NCBI RefSeq assembly: GCF_039536765.1
Contig: NZ_BAAAZF010000001.1
Location: forward strand, 1,240,001 to 1,304,000
Reading direction: 5' to 3'
Length of the DNA: 64,000 bases
Source of the DNA: Parerythrobacter jejuensis
GTDB taxonomy: Bacteria; Pseudomonadota; Alphaproteobacteria; Sphingomonadales; Sphingomonadaceae
In this document: piece by piece, positions 52,858 to 62,337 of the stretch
Layout of the letters: every line of letters begins with the position of its first letter
Numbering within the stretch: the first letter of the stretch is position 1
Notes under the pieces: generated by a model
Databases searched by the model: none
Seen by the model: only the letters and a program-made list of their open reading frames with translations
Told to the model about the DNA's origin: nothing
Program-made: the position numbers and the translations under genes

Positions 52858-53411
52858 TGTTGCAACGCCTTCAATTCAGCCTGCGTGTAACGCGGCGTGA
52901 TATGCTGCGGGCAGTTCCAGTCAAACCCCAGCACATCGATCAGGAAAAACCGCTGATTCTCGACCGGGTAGGCCGGGTCCACCAGATGATCCCACAAAGG
53001 GTCGCCCTGATCAGCTGTCTGCCAGTGCGCGGTGCCGACAATCTTGAGCCGGCGTTTCTCCGGATAATCCATCAGGAACAGCGCAATTCTCTGGCGATCG
53101 TCGATATTGGCGGCGCTGACAAATTGCCGGTTCCCGCCGTAATCGGAAAATCCGATCCTGTTGCCCTCGATATGCTTCAGAAAGCCGCGCGGTCCGCCGC
53201 GATGCTGGATATAAGGCCAGTCGTCGTCGGTAATGGTCGCCATATAGAAACTGTCACGCATCATCATGAAGGTCAGTTCGCGCGCGGTCAGGCGATCCAC
53301 ATCATCTTCGCGCCGCTCGATCATCTTGGCGTAGCTGCCGCGCGAACCATCTTCTTCCTGCAATGCCTCGGCCCGCTTGCCGAACAGGATGCGCATGAAA
53401 TTTGCCGCCAT
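52854..53411 (-). CDS. pyridoxamine 5'-phosphate oxidase-like flavin protein
   Basis: 185 aa. The split-barrel FMN fold is visible as SFYMATITDDDWPYIQHRGGPRGFLKHIEGNRIGFSDYGGNRQFVSAANIDDRQRIALFLMDYPEKRRLKIVGTAHW. Active-site residues of true PdxH are not all present, so it is a PNPOx-related oxidoreductase. AAGGGAGAG sets the start at 53411. It is coupled by an ATGA overlap to the PqqB-like gene downstream. Confidence 0.87.
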   Translation of the reverse strand: MAANFMRILFGKRAEALQEEDGSRGSYAKMIERREDDVDRLTARELTFMMMRDSFYMATITDDDWPYIQHRGGPRGFLKHIEGNRIGFSDYGGNRQFVSAANIDDRQRIALFLMDYPEKRRLKIVGTAHWQTADQGDPLWDHLVDPAYPVENQRFFLIDVLGFDWNCPQHITPRYTQAELKALQQ

Positions 53412-53433
53412 CGATCTCTCCCTTCGGTGTCCG

Positions 53434-54732
53434 TCAGTCGCCGGCGACAGTGCTGTTGCCGGCAATGTACTGCATTGCGCGCGCCAAAGCGGGGTCACCT
53501 CCATCGGGGCCGGTATCGCCTGACGCCAGCAAATCGGCCGGTGTCCATTCTTCGCGGGGCAAGCCCTGAACAGAGTACAATTTGTCCCATGCGAAGCGTA
53601 TCGCGATGCATCCGTTTCCCGTCCGGTTGGTGCGTAAGTCGCCAAGCAGGTCGGCCAGTGGCGTACCGACAGTATGCGCGCCGACTGCGGTTTCAAACGC
53701 CATGGCAACCGCCTCGCCCACACTTCCGGTCCAGCGTCCGGCCAGGATCACCACTGGCCGGTCAAAAACCTTGCCCCGCGGGAAGACATATTCGGCATAT
53801 TGCCGCCTGACGCCGAAGCTCATCTCTTCAAACATGTTGCGGTGGATTTGGTACGGGACAGGCTTGCCGACAAAGTGCCCCAGAATCGCGCGCGCTACCG
53901 TTGTGTTGCCGCCGCCCGGCGTGTCGCGCAGATCGAGTATCAGACCCTTGGCATCGGCATTGTCACGCATGAGCTGATCGAAACGGGTAATCAGATCATT
54001 ATTGCCGAGCGAATTGTTGAACCGCAGCCGGACGACCCCGTCCCTTTGGGAAACCTGCACCATCCCGTCGGGACGCGGCGCGAAGGATTGTTGGGCCGGG
54101 GGCAATTCCATATTCCGCTGCCCGCCCATCGTCGAGAAAACGAAGCTGCGCCGTGCACCCAGCCTGCCGGTGAGGACCACATTGGCGGCATATTCCAGCT
54201 GCGCTTCGCTCGGCGTTGTCGTCACAGCGGCCAATGCCTGGGCTGCGAGCTCTGCGATGGGTATGCCGTCCATAGTGAGGATTTCCCAGCCGGGCCGAAC
54301 GCCTGTTTCGCGCGCACGACTGCCCTGTTTCACATCGGATACCAGCCAGCGCCCCTTGTCGCGCACAATCCAGAAATCGGAGGATGAAGGGATCCACGCA
54401 CGTTCGGGCCCGACGGTCGGCCGCGCATGGAAATGCCCGTCGCGAAAGGCATAGCCGAGCGTTTCTGCAATCGTGCCCAACTCTTCGACCGAAGCTGCGC
54501 TCTGCGCGCTCGCCCGCGCTGCTTTGAACAGTGCATCGACGTCCTCGACCCGGTCGAGATAGGCGTAGTTCCTGCGGATGACCGCCTCGATATCGTCCCA
54601 GCCTGCGGGCGATGCGGCCCAAGCATTGCACGTCTGCGCAGTGTTCTGCGCGCTATCCTGTGCCGAAGCCGCGCCCGACGCGAGGCCCAGCAGGGCAGCG
54701 ACCGCAACTGCGCGCCGGAAACGAGCCATCAT
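53434..54732 (-). CDS. S41 family peptidase, secreted (second)
   Basis: 432 aa with signal peptide MMARFRRAVAVAALLGLASGAASA. A PDZ-like region (WLVSDVKQGSRARETGVRPGWEILTMDG) precedes the S41 core with RDTPGGGNTTVARAILGHF and ILAGRWTGSVGEAVAMAFETAVGAHTVGTPLADLL, in which the Ser of GSVGEA is the nucleophile. It starts one base after the stop of the amidohydrolase gene, so the two are likely one transcript. Two ATGs in tandem (54732, 54729) are possible starts. Confidence 0.88.
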   Translation of the reverse strand: MMARFRRAVAVAALLGLASGAASAQDSAQNTAQTCNAWAASPAGWDDIEAVIRRNYAYLDRVEDVDALFKAARASAQSAASVEELGTIAETLGYAFRDGHFHARPTVGPERAWIPSSSDFWIVRDKGRWLVSDVKQGSRARETGVRPGWEILTMDGIPIAELAAQALAAVTTTPSEAQLEYAANVVLTGRLGARRSFVFSTMGGQRNMELPPAQQSFAPRPDGMVQVSQRDGVVRLRFNNSLGNNDLITRFDQLMRDNADAKGLILDLRDTPGGGNTTVARAILGHFVGKPVPYQIHRNMFEEMSFGVRRQYAEYVFPRGKVFDRPVVILAGRWTGSVGEAVAMAFETAVGAHTVGTPLADLLGDLRTNRTGNGCIAIRFAWDKLYSVQGLPREEWTPADLLASGDTGPDGGDPALARAMQYIAGNSTVAGD

Positions 54733-54733
54733 C

Positions 54734-56020
54734 CTATTCGACCACGCGGCCGCGCACCATGACCCAGTCGACACTCTCCATCACCGCAACATCGTCCAGC
54801 GGGTTGCCCGTCACTGCGACAATATCGGCCGAAAAGCCGGGTGCGAGACGGCCGATCTCGTCTTCCAGGCCCAGCACTTCTGCCGCCACGGTGGTCGCGC
54901 TGGCCAACGCTTCACGGTTGCTCATCCCGCCTTTGCGCATCAGCGCCAGTTCGCGCGCATTCTGGCTGTGCGGGAACACGCCAGCATCGGTACCGAAGGC
55001 AAGCTTCACGCCCAATTGGCGGGCCCGCTCGACAATGCTCTCGGCAAAGGGGCCGACGGCGCGAACCTTCTCCTCCACAACCGGCGTGTAGAAGCCTTTG
55101 CCCAGGTTCTCCTTGATACCCTGGAACGCCATCAGGGTCGGCACCAGGATCGTGCCGTTTTCCCGCATCACCTTGGCGGCTTGCTCATCAATATAGGTGC
55201 CGTGTTCGATGGTTTGCACGCCAGCGCGCGCGGCGGCTTCAATCCCGCGTGCGCCATGCGCATGGGCGGCGACTTTCAGGCCGAGCGAACGCGCCGTATC
55301 GACAATCGCTTTCATTTCCGCATCGGAGAAGTGGGCCTCCAGCCCTCTGCCCTGCTGGCTCAACACGCCGCCGGTGGCGGTAATCTTGATCAGGTCCGCC
55401 CCGAACTTGGAGGCCGTGCGTACCATTTCTGCGCAGGCGACCGGCCCGGTGCAAGTGAAGTCACTGCCCAGAATTTCTCCCACGCCCCGGCGAAAACCGT
55501 TGGTATCGCCATGCCCGCCGACAATCGCGATCGTGCGGGCGGATGTGACCACACGCGGCCCGGGAACCATGCCCTCTGCGGTTGCGCGGCGCAGCATCTG
55601 GGTGACCTGGTCGGTCCGCGAACCCAGGTCGCGCACAGTGGTAAAACCGGCGAGCGCGGTAATGCGCGCATTCTTGGCTGCGACCAGTACGCTATATTCG
55701 GGCGGGGTCGTTGCCGCGCGCCAGAATTCTCCGCTCGGATCGCCCGAAAGATGGGTGTGCAGATCAATCAGGCCCGGGACGAGCGTATGGTCGGGCAGGT
55801 GCACCATGGTCGCGCCATCCGGCGTCGGCAGGAAGCCTTCATCAATGCTCACGATCTTGCCATCGGTCACGGTAATCGTGGCCGGGCCGGTCGGTGTCGC
55901 GTCGGCGTCGGTGACGACCGAGCCAGCATGGATGATCACCGTCTGGGCGACAGTTGGCAATGCGATCATCGCTGCCAATGCGACAATGACGGAACGGGTG
56001 AAGGCGATAGCGCGTTTCAT
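54734..56020 (-). CDS. secreted amidohydrolase (imidazolonepropionase/prolidase-like)
   Basis: 428 aa with signal peptide MKRAIAFTRSVIVALAAMIALPTVAQ. The metal site is shown by DLHTHLSG, KVAAHAHGARG, TIEHGTYIDEQ and FGTDAGVFPHSQNAREL, the usual order of binuclear amidohydrolases. Such exported members often act as Xaa-Pro-type dipeptidases. GGGAGAA precedes the ATG at 56020. It diverges from the S9 peptidase at 56116, forming a peptide-degrading locus with the S41 and DUF885 genes. Confidence 0.92.
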   Translation of the reverse strand: MKRAIAFTRSVIVALAAMIALPTVAQTVIIHAGSVVTDADATPTGPATITVTDGKIVSIDEGFLPTPDGATMVHLPDHTLVPGLIDLHTHLSGDPSGEFWRAATTPPEYSVLVAAKNARITALAGFTTVRDLGSRTDQVTQMLRRATAEGMVPGPRVVTSARTIAIVGGHGDTNGFRRGVGEILGSDFTCTGPVACAEMVRTASKFGADLIKITATGGVLSQQGRGLEAHFSDAEMKAIVDTARSLGLKVAAHAHGARGIEAAARAGVQTIEHGTYIDEQAAKVMRENGTILVPTLMAFQGIKENLGKGFYTPVVEEKVRAVGPFAESIVERARQLGVKLAFGTDAGVFPHSQNARELALMRKGGMSNREALASATTVAAEVLGLEDEIGRLAPGFSADIVAVTGNPLDDVAVMESVDWVMVRGRVVE

Positions 56021-56115
56021 GAATTCTCCCTCGAATGGCGCATGCATTTGCGCTCTGTTCGAGTCTCGCTATAGCCCCACGCAACAAAACCACAAACGAG
56101 AGGTATAATCCTGCC

Positions 56116-58155
56116 ATGAAGACCTTGCGGACTGCACTGCTCACCGCCACCCTGATGTTCCCCGCCGCCGCCCTTGCCCGCCCGATGACGGCGGAAGACG
56201 TGGCGAAGCTGGAAAGCGTTGGCGCGATCGCCGTTTCGCCGGATGGTAGCCGGGTCGCCTATACGACGGCTGGCCTGCCTGATGTCACTGAAGGCGAGAA
56301 AGACGGCACCACCAAGCAGGAACTGAAAGTTGCCTGGGGCCCCGACAGCTGGCGCACTTACCTGCCCAAAGATGTGAGTGCGAGCGGGATCACCTTTTCG
56401 CCCGATGGCGGTATGATCAGCTATGTCTGGGCCGACGAAGACGAAAAGCGCGCGGTCTGGGGCATCCCGATTGATGGCGGGGCCCCAAAGAAGCTGGCCG
56501 AAGTGGAAGAATCCAACGTCCGCTCACATGATTGGTCGCCCGATGGTGGCACGATTTACATGCTGGTCAGCGCGGCTGAAGACAAGCAGCGCAAGGGTGA
56601 AAACAAGGCGGGCTTCAACGCGATTGTCTATGAAGAAGAAGCTCAGCTGAACCGCCTCTTTGCCGCATCGGTCGGCAGCAGCGTCGATACCGATCCACGC
56701 GAAATCAGTGTGCCCGGTTATGTCAGCAGCTTCGACATCGCACCCGACGGTGCAACCGGGATCATCGAAACGGCACCGACGCCCAATGTCGATGACAGCT
56801 ACACGTCCAAGCGGGTCAACATCATCGATGTCGCCAGTGGCAATGTGAAGGCTGTGGTCGAAACGCCCGGCAAGATCGGTGATGTCGAGATCGCGCCCGA
56901 TGGCAGCAAGCTGTCGCTGATTGCGGGCGTCGACATGAACGATCCCGCTGCAACCACGCTGCACTTTGTTGATATGGCAACAGGCGCGATCACGCCGGTG
57001 AATGCCGGTGCCGCAGAAGCCGCAGTGGATACCGAGTTCCTGAGCGATGGTCGCCTTGCGGCTGTGATCCACAAGGGCGCCAGCAGCTTCGTGCGCTTCT
57101 ACAACGCCGATGGCAGCGCTGCGGGCGAGCAGGCCGCCGGCGATCTGGCGATTTCCGGCATCGACGCCGGGGGTGACCGGATCGTGGTCCGCGCCAGTAC
57201 TGCTACCAACCCGAGCGAGTTGTACGTTTGGGAAAACGACAGCTTTACCCGCTGGACCAACCACAACACCTGGCTCGCCGATATCGATTTCGGCAAGCAG
57301 AGCGTGATCACCTACACCGCGCGTGACGGGCAGGAAGTGGAAGGCGTCTTGATCGAGCCGGTCGGCGGTGCTCCGGCGGGCGGCGCTCCGCTGATCATGA
57401 ATGTCCATGGCGGGCCCGAAGCGCATGAAAGCAATGGCTGGGTGACGGCCTACAGCAAGCCGGGCCAGGTCGCGGCAGGGCAGGGCTATGCCGTGTTCCT
57501 TCCCAACTATCGCGGCTCCACCGGCTATGGCGTGGCTTTCGCCAAGCAGCATCAGGCTGACTATGCCGGCAAGGAATTCAACGACATCGTGGATGCCAAG
57601 CGTTTCCTGGTTTCTGAAGGCATTGCCGATCCGGACCGCACCGGCATCACCGGCGGTTCCTATGGCGGCTATGCCAGTGCCTGGGGCGCGACTGCGCTGA
57701 GCGCGGAATATGCCGCAGCCGTGATGTTCGTGGGTATCTCCAACCAGATCAGCAAGTTCGGCACCACCGACATTCCTTACGAGATGTACAATGTGCACAG
57801 CCGCAAATGGCCGTGGGAAGACTGGCAGGGCATGCTCGAAGTGTCGCCGATCTTCCATGTCGACAAGGCGACCACGCCGATTCTGATCATGCATGGTGAG
57901 GAAGACACACGGGTCGACCCGAGCCAGAGCTACGAACTCTATCGCGCGATCAAGGTACGCAAGCCTGATACCCGCACCCGCATGGTGCTGTATCCGGGTG
58001 AGCCGCATGGCAACCGCCGCGCCGCCAGTCGCTATGATTATAACCTGCGGATGATGCGCTGGTTCGATACCTATCTGAAAACAGGTGATCGCAGCGCGCC
58101 GCTGCCTCCGAGCCGGCCCGATCTGGGGCTGGAGGACGACAGCAGCGAGGATTGA
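56116..58155 (+). CDS. S9 family prolyl oligopeptidase-type peptidase, secreted
   Basis: 679 aa with signal peptide MKTLRTALLTATLMFPAAALA. The N-terminal half is a beta-propeller with WD-type SPDG repeats (AVSPDGSRVAYT, FSPDGGMISYVW, DWSPDGGTIYM, APDGSKLSLIAG). The C-terminal alpha/beta hydrolase domain has the nucleophile GGSYGGYAS, the acid in HGEEDTRVDP and the histidine GEPHGN. It cleaves peptides in the periplasm, similar to dipeptidyl aminopeptidase/acylaminoacyl peptidase. GAGAGG precedes ATG 56116; a strong terminator follows the stop. Confidence 0.95.
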   Translation: MKTLRTALLTATLMFPAAALARPMTAEDVAKLESVGAIAVSPDGSRVAYTTAGLPDVTEGEKDGTTKQELKVAWGPDSWRTYLPKDVSASGITFSPDGGMISYVWADEDEKRAVWGIPIDGGAPKKLAEVEESNVRSHDWSPDGGTIYMLVSAAEDKQRKGENKAGFNAIVYEEEAQLNRLFAASVGSSVDTDPREISVPGYVSSFDIAPDGATGIIETAPTPNVDDSYTSKRVNIIDVASGNVKAVVETPGKIGDVEIAPDGSKLSLIAGVDMNDPAATTLHFVDMATGAITPVNAGAAEAAVDTEFLSDGRLAAVIHKGASSFVRFYNADGSAAGEQAAGDLAISGIDAGGDRIVVRASTATNPSELYVWENDSFTRWTNHNTWLADIDFGKQSVITYTARDGQEVEGVLIEPVGGAPAGGAPLIMNVHGGPEAHESNGWVTAYSKPGQVAAGQGYAVFLPNYRGSTGYGVAFAKQHQADYAGKEFNDIVDAKRFLVSEGIADPDRTGITGGSYGGYASAWGATALSAEYAAAVMFVGISNQISKFGTTDIPYEMYNVHSRKWPWEDWQGMLEVSPIFHVDKATTPILIMHGEEDTRVDPSQSYELYRAIKVRKPDTRTRMVLYPGEPHGNRRAASRYDYNLRMMRWFDTYLKTGDRSAPLPPSRPDLGLEDDSSED

Positions 58156-58161
58156 TACGGA

Positions 58162-58187
58162 AAGGGCCCCGGAAAACCGGGGCCCTT
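58162..58187. terminator. strong intrinsic terminator after the S9 gene
   Basis: Perfect 11-base arms AAGGGCCCCGG (58162-58172) and CCGGGGCCCTT (58177-58187) around AAAA, followed by CTT. Between the convergent S9 and MipA genes; usable in both directions. Confidence 0.88.
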
Positions 58188-58227
58188 CTTCGTTGCGGCG
58201 TCCGCAAACGCGAGAACCTATCCAGCG

Positions 58228-59103
58228 TCAGAACGTATAAGCGATCCCGCCGCCGATCAGGAACTGGTTGGCACTGCCACGGATGCTGGTGAACGGCGTG
58301 TTCTTGGCATCGCCGAACAACCGTGAATAGCCGCCGATCGCCACCAGCGAGACGCCGCCATTCATCGCATTGCCATCGAGGTCGAAGGCGAGGAACAGGT
58401 TGGCACCCGCGCTCTGGATACCTCCGTCGGCGGTGAAGGCCGGCAGGCCGCTCGACAGGCTCTGGGCGGGGCTGACAGTATAGTAATAGTCGGCAAAATC
58501 ATCATCGACATAGGTGGTGCTCAGCGAGAAAGAGGCTGCTGCGCCCCGGCTCAGTGGGGTGAAATAGGTCACCGACGGGTTCACCGTCATGCCACCATGC
58601 GCCCCGGCAACATCCCATAGGGTGTCGACCGTGAAACTGACGCTGTCGAAAGGATTGAGCACGCCGGGAAAGCTGACGCCGACGGTCGGCCCGACTTCAA
58701 CGGCGCGATCCAGCTCGCCCAGCGCCTTGACCACCGGATCCTCGATCTGGTCGACCCGGTCGCTGCGCAGTCGCGCGGCAATGCCCAGCGTGATCCCGGT
58801 CTTGCCGCGTTCATCCGGGATGAAATCCACTGCCAATCCGGCCGGACGCGGACTGAAATCCACTCCGCCGAAACTCCCGGTGACGACAGGGAGCGGAAAG
58901 ACGACATAGTCGTCCGAACCGGAATAGCTCGGCGACAGGCCTGCGCCGATCCCGATTGTGACCCAGTCACCATTGAAGACACTGTCTTCCATGTCGATCG
59001 GAGGACCCGCAGGAGGCCCTTGCTGATCGTCGCTTTCCTGCGCCAGAGCAGGTTGCGCGAAAATTGCGCAGGCCACCGCGGCGAGCATCCATTGTTTACG
59101 CAT
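58228..59103 (-). CDS. MipA/OmpV family outer-membrane protein
   Basis: 291 aa with signal peptide MRKQWMLAAVACAIFAQPALA. The MipA/OmpV barrel pattern is seen in VTIGIGAGLSPSYSGSDDYVVFPLPVVTGSFGGVDFSPRPAGLAVDFIPD and the final strand ending in AYTF with a C-terminal Phe. Members form outer-membrane barrels and include the scaffold of the MltA/PBP1B complex; exact role here is unknown. A perfect EcfG-type promoter lies 30 bases upstream, so it is probably induced in the general stress response. It is divergent from crtY. Confidence 0.93.
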   Translation of the reverse strand: MRKQWMLAAVACAIFAQPALAQESDDQQGPPAGPPIDMEDSVFNGDWVTIGIGAGLSPSYSGSDDYVVFPLPVVTGSFGGVDFSPRPAGLAVDFIPDERGKTGITLGIAARLRSDRVDQIEDPVVKALGELDRAVEVGPTVGVSFPGVLNPFDSVSFTVDTLWDVAGAHGGMTVNPSVTYFTPLSRGAAASFSLSTTYVDDDFADYYYTVSPAQSLSSGLPAFTADGGIQSAGANLFLAFDLDGNAMNGGVSLVAIGGYSRLFGDAKNTPFTSIRGSANQFLIGGGIAYTF

Positions 59104-59132
59104 TGATTTGATTTCCCATCTATTCGCCTATC

Positions 59133-59157
59133 AACGGGCGATGATCGGCGCGGTTCC
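59133..59157 (-). promoter_or_regulatory. EcfG-type promoter, perfect consensus, for the MipA/OmpV gene
   Basis: On the minus strand GGAAC (59157-59153), 16-base spacer, CGTT (59136-59133), an exact match to the general-stress sigma consensus. The -10 element is 30 bases before the ATG at 59103, giving a short leader of about 22 nt. Confidence 0.68.
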
Positions 59158-59218
59158 GCGCGCCAAGCCCCTTTTGAAGATTGCCCCCGCCTCTCTGCCC
59201 CCCTAGGGCTGCGGCATA

Positions 59219-60400
59219 ATGAATGGGCGCAGGGCAGATGTGGCGATTGTGGGCGGCGGCCTGTCGGGCGGGCTAATCGCGCTCGCCTTGCGCAAGCTGC
59301 GGCCCGAACTCGACGTGATCTTGCTAGAAGCGGGAGAGCGACTGGGCGGCAACCACCGCTGGAGCTGGTTCGGCAGCGACGTTTCCGAAGCCGGGGCGAA
59401 CCTGCTGGCACCGTTCCGCAAAGCCGAATGGCTCGGCTATGATGTTGCTTTCCCGCGCCTGCGACGGACACTGTCGTCGCGCTATTTCTCGCTTGCCTCG
59501 CCCGACTATGATGCCGGGCTGCGGCGCGAGCTCGCCCAAGACACGATCCACACCAAGATGGCTGTGGCCCAATGCAGCAACAACAGCGTCACCCTGGCGA
59601 GCGGCGATACTGTGCAGGCGCGGACCGTGATCGATTGCCGCGGCTTCGAGCCCTCCCCTCACATGCAGGGCGGTTGGCAAATCTTCATGGGCCGTCACAT
59701 GCGCACCAAAACTCCGCATCTGGTGGAACGGCCGGTCATCATGGATGCCTCGGTCGAACAGCATGACGGCTTTCGCTTTGTCTATGTCCTGCCACTGGGC
59801 GCCAACGACATTTTCATCGAAGATACCTATTACAATGACAGCCCGACACTTGATCGCGGCGCGCTGTCTTCGCGGCTGGACCGTTATTGCAACGAGCAGG
59901 GTTGGGATGGTGACATCTTGGGAAGCGAAACCGGGGTCTTGCCGGTCATCACCAGTGGGCAATTCGGCAAATACCGCCAGGAACGCCAGCTCGACCAGGT
60001 GGCGCAGGCCGGCGCGCGCGCGCTGCTCGCCCATCCCCTGACCAGCTATACCATGCCGCAAGCAGTGGAAACCGCGTTGCTGGTCGCCGAGAACGCCGAT
60101 TTGCCAGGTGACCAGATGGCCGCCATCGTGGCCAATCATGCCGCGCACCACTGGAAACGCACCGGCTATTACCGCCTTTTGGGCACGATGCTTTTCGGGG
60201 CGGCAGAACCTACGGAACGATATCGTGTGTTCGAGCGCTTCTACGGCTTGAACGAAGGCTTGGTCGAACGCTTCTATGCCGCTCGATCCAGTTTTGCAGA
60301 CAAAGCCCGCATCCTGTCGGGCAAACCACCGGTGGCTATCCATCGCGCTATCGGCGCCATCGCCAGCCAGCGCAATCCGCTGGTGCGCAACAATGACTGA
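59219..60400 (+). CDS. crtY: lycopene beta-cyclase
   Basis: 393 aa. Rossmann motif VGGGLSGGLIALAL, then GNHRWSWFGSDVS and the cyclase-specific VYVLPLGANDIFIEDTYYND (the acidic cyclase motif) with HPLTSYTMPQAVETALLVAE. It closes the ends of lycopene to beta rings using FAD/NADPH in a non-redox reaction at the membrane. First gene of the crt operon; crtI follows 18 bases later. AGGG lies before the ATG. Confidence 0.95.
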   Translation: MNGRRADVAIVGGGLSGGLIALALRKLRPELDVILLEAGERLGGNHRWSWFGSDVSEAGANLLAPFRKAEWLGYDVAFPRLRRTLSSRYFSLASPDYDAGLRRELAQDTIHTKMAVAQCSNNSVTLASGDTVQARTVIDCRGFEPSPHMQGGWQIFMGRHMRTKTPHLVERPVIMDASVEQHDGFRFVYVLPLGANDIFIEDTYYNDSPTLDRGALSSRLDRYCNEQGWDGDILGSETGVLPVITSGQFGKYRQERQLDQVAQAGARALLAHPLTSYTMPQAVETALLVAENADLPGDQMAAIVANHAAHHWKRTGYYRLLGTMLFGAAEPTERYRVFERFYGLNEGLVERFYAARSSFADKARILSGKPPVAIHRAIGAIASQRNPLVRNND

Positions 60401-60418
60401 GAAAGGTCGCAACGCAAC

Positions 60419-61921
60419 ATGAGTGCAGAAGGCAAGACAGCCTGCGTTATCGGTTCCGGCTTTGGCGGCATGGCTCTGGCCATCCGCCTGCAAAGCGCTG
60501 GGATCGCCACGACCGTTATCGAAGGGCGTGACAAGCCCGGCGGCCGGGCCTATTTTTGGGAGAAAGACGGCTTTACCTTCGATGGTGGCCCGACAGTCGT
60601 CACCGATCCCGATTGCCTGACCCAGCTGTGGGAATTGTCCGGCCATGATATGGCACAGGATGTGGAGCTGATGCCGGTCAGCCCGTTCTACCGCCTCAAT
60701 TGGCCCGACGGGCACAATTTCAACTATTCGAACGATCACGACGCGCTTTTTGCCGAGATCGAGAAACTCAATCCCAAGGATGTGGCCGGCTATCAGCGGT
60801 TCCTGGAATACAGCGCAGGCGTGTATGAGGAAGGCTATGTAAAGCTGGGCACGGTGCCCTTCCTCGATTTCAAATCGATGCTGAAGGCCGCCCCGGCCCT
60901 GGCCAAGAAACAGGCTTACCGCAGCGTCTATTCCATGGTTTCCAGCTTCGTCGAAAGCGAGAAACTGCGCGAGGCGCTCAGCTTCCATACCCTGCTGGTG
61001 GGCGGCAATCCGATGAAAACCAGCTCCATCTATGCGCTGATCCACAAACTGGAGATGGATGGCGGCGTGTGGTGGACCCGTGGCGGCACCAACCGCCTGA
61101 TTGCCGGCATGATCCGCCATTTCGAACGGCTTGGCGGCAAAATGATGGTCGGCGACCCGGTGGTGCAGGTGCATACCGAGGACAAGAAAGCGACCGAAGT
61201 CGAAACGCAAAACGGTTTTCGCCAGCGTTTCGATGCCGTCGCCAGCAATGCCGACATCATGCATTCCTATCGCGATTTGCTGGGCCGCAGCCAGCGCGGC
61301 TGGAAGATGGGCAAGAAACTGGCGAAGAAGAGCTACAGCCCCGGCCTGTTCGTGGTCCATTTCGGGCTCGAGGGCACATGGCCGGGCATTGCCCATCACA
61401 TGATCCTGTTCGGCCCGCGCTATAAGGGTCTGCTCGACGACATTTACGACAATGGCGTGCTGCCGCAGGATTTCAGCATCTATCTGCACCACCCGACCGT
61501 GACCGATCCGAGCATGGCGCCCCCGGGCAAGAGCACTTTCTATGCCCTGGTACCTGTCGCCCATATGGGCAAGCTGAAGGTCGACTGGGACGAAATCGGC
61601 CCGATTCTGGAGAAGCGCATTCTCGACGAGATCGGGCGCCGCCTGATCCCCGACATCCATGACCGGATCGTGACCAAGTTCAGCTACGCACCCAAAGACT
61701 TTGCGCAGGATCTCAACGCCCATCTCGGCAGCGCTTTCAGCCTCGAGCCGCTGCTGACCCAGAGCGCGTTTTTCCGCGGCCATAACCGTGACGATGTGAT
61801 CGACAATTTCTATCTCGTCGGTGCCGGAACGCATCCGGGCGCCGGGATCCCGGGTGTGGTCGGCAGCGCCAAGGCGACAGCGGGCCTGATGATAGAGGAT
61901 CTGGTCGGAACGGCCGCCTGA
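60419..61921 (+). CDS. crtI: phytoene desaturase (lycopene-forming)
   Basis: 500 aa. The FAD motif GSGFGGMALAIRLQSAG and GRDKPGGRAYFWEKDGFTFDGGPTVVTDP at the N-terminus and HPGAGIPGVVGSAKATAGLMIEDL at the C-terminus are characteristic of bacterial CrtI. It carries out stepwise desaturation of phytoene in the membrane. It is 18 bases downstream of crtY, and its stop overlaps the next start by one base (TGATG), so the following small gene is coupled to it. Confidence 0.97.
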   Translation: MSAEGKTACVIGSGFGGMALAIRLQSAGIATTVIEGRDKPGGRAYFWEKDGFTFDGGPTVVTDPDCLTQLWELSGHDMAQDVELMPVSPFYRLNWPDGHNFNYSNDHDALFAEIEKLNPKDVAGYQRFLEYSAGVYEEGYVKLGTVPFLDFKSMLKAAPALAKKQAYRSVYSMVSSFVESEKLREALSFHTLLVGGNPMKTSSIYALIHKLEMDGGVWWTRGGTNRLIAGMIRHFERLGGKMMVGDPVVQVHTEDKKATEVETQNGFRQRFDAVASNADIMHSYRDLLGRSQRGWKMGKKLAKKSYSPGLFVVHFGLEGTWPGIAHHMILFGPRYKGLLDDIYDNGVLPQDFSIYLHHPTVTDPSMAPPGKSTFYALVPVAHMGKLKVDWDEIGPILEKRILDEIGRRLIPDIHDRIVTKFSYAPKDFAQDLNAHLGSAFSLEPLLTQSAFFRGHNRDDVIDNFYLVGAGTHPGAGIPGVVGSAKATAGLMIEDLVGTAA

Positions 61922-62337
61922 TGAAATTCCTGCTCCTGCTCGCACTGGCACTGTCGGTACCCGAAATCGGCACCTCCAGGCTGGTCGAACCCGATCACAG
62001 CCATGCGTGGCGACAGCTTGTCGAAGATACAGAAGGCAGCCTGTGGGTTGATGACAATTGGCGCGACACGGCAACGGTCGACGACCAAAAAATGCCAGTC
62101 GTGCTGCTGCGGATGCAGATCAAACTCCCGGAATATGAGTCCGTCGTGGATATTGCGATGGCGGCGGATTGCGTGCGCCAGAAGCTTGGGATGGCCGGTA
62201 TCTGGCAACCCGGCGAGAGCCCCGATCTCGATCGACTCAAGAGAATTGAGGAGGTCGCGCTCGATTTCGCGCAAGAGCCGCCGCACAAGAACGACCTTGC
62301 GATCCTCGACGCGGCATGCTCTGCGCAGCGGCCATGA
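61921..62337 (+). CDS. hypothetical exported 138-aa protein in the carotenoid operon
   Basis: Begins with a hydrophobic signal sequence MKFLLLLALALSVPEIGTS. The mature part (RLVEPDHSHAWRQLVEDTEGSLWVDDNWRDTATVDDQKMPVVLLRMQIKLPEYESVVDIAMAADCVRQKLGMAG...) has no recognisable motif except two cysteines. ATG 61921 overlaps the crtI stop, and the stop overlaps the start of the LOG gene (ATGA). Coupling on both sides argues that it is a real part of the operon. Function unknown. Confidence 0.8.
   Translation: MKFLLLLALALSVPEIGTSRLVEPDHSHAWRQLVEDTEGSLWVDDNWRDTATVDDQKMPVVLLRMQIKLPEYESVVDIAMAADCVRQKLGMAGIWQPGESPDLDRLKRIEEVALDFAQEPPHKNDLAILDAACSAQRP

Noticed and set aside
54578-56074. 498-codon plus-strand frame opposite the S41 and amidohydrolase genes
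   Set aside because: Antisense shadow; the minus-strand genes have signal peptides and catalytic motifs.
59324-62074. 916-codon open frame on the minus strand across crtY and crtI
   Set aside because: Antisense shadow of two clear genes with conserved motifs; no ribosome binding site or domain pattern.
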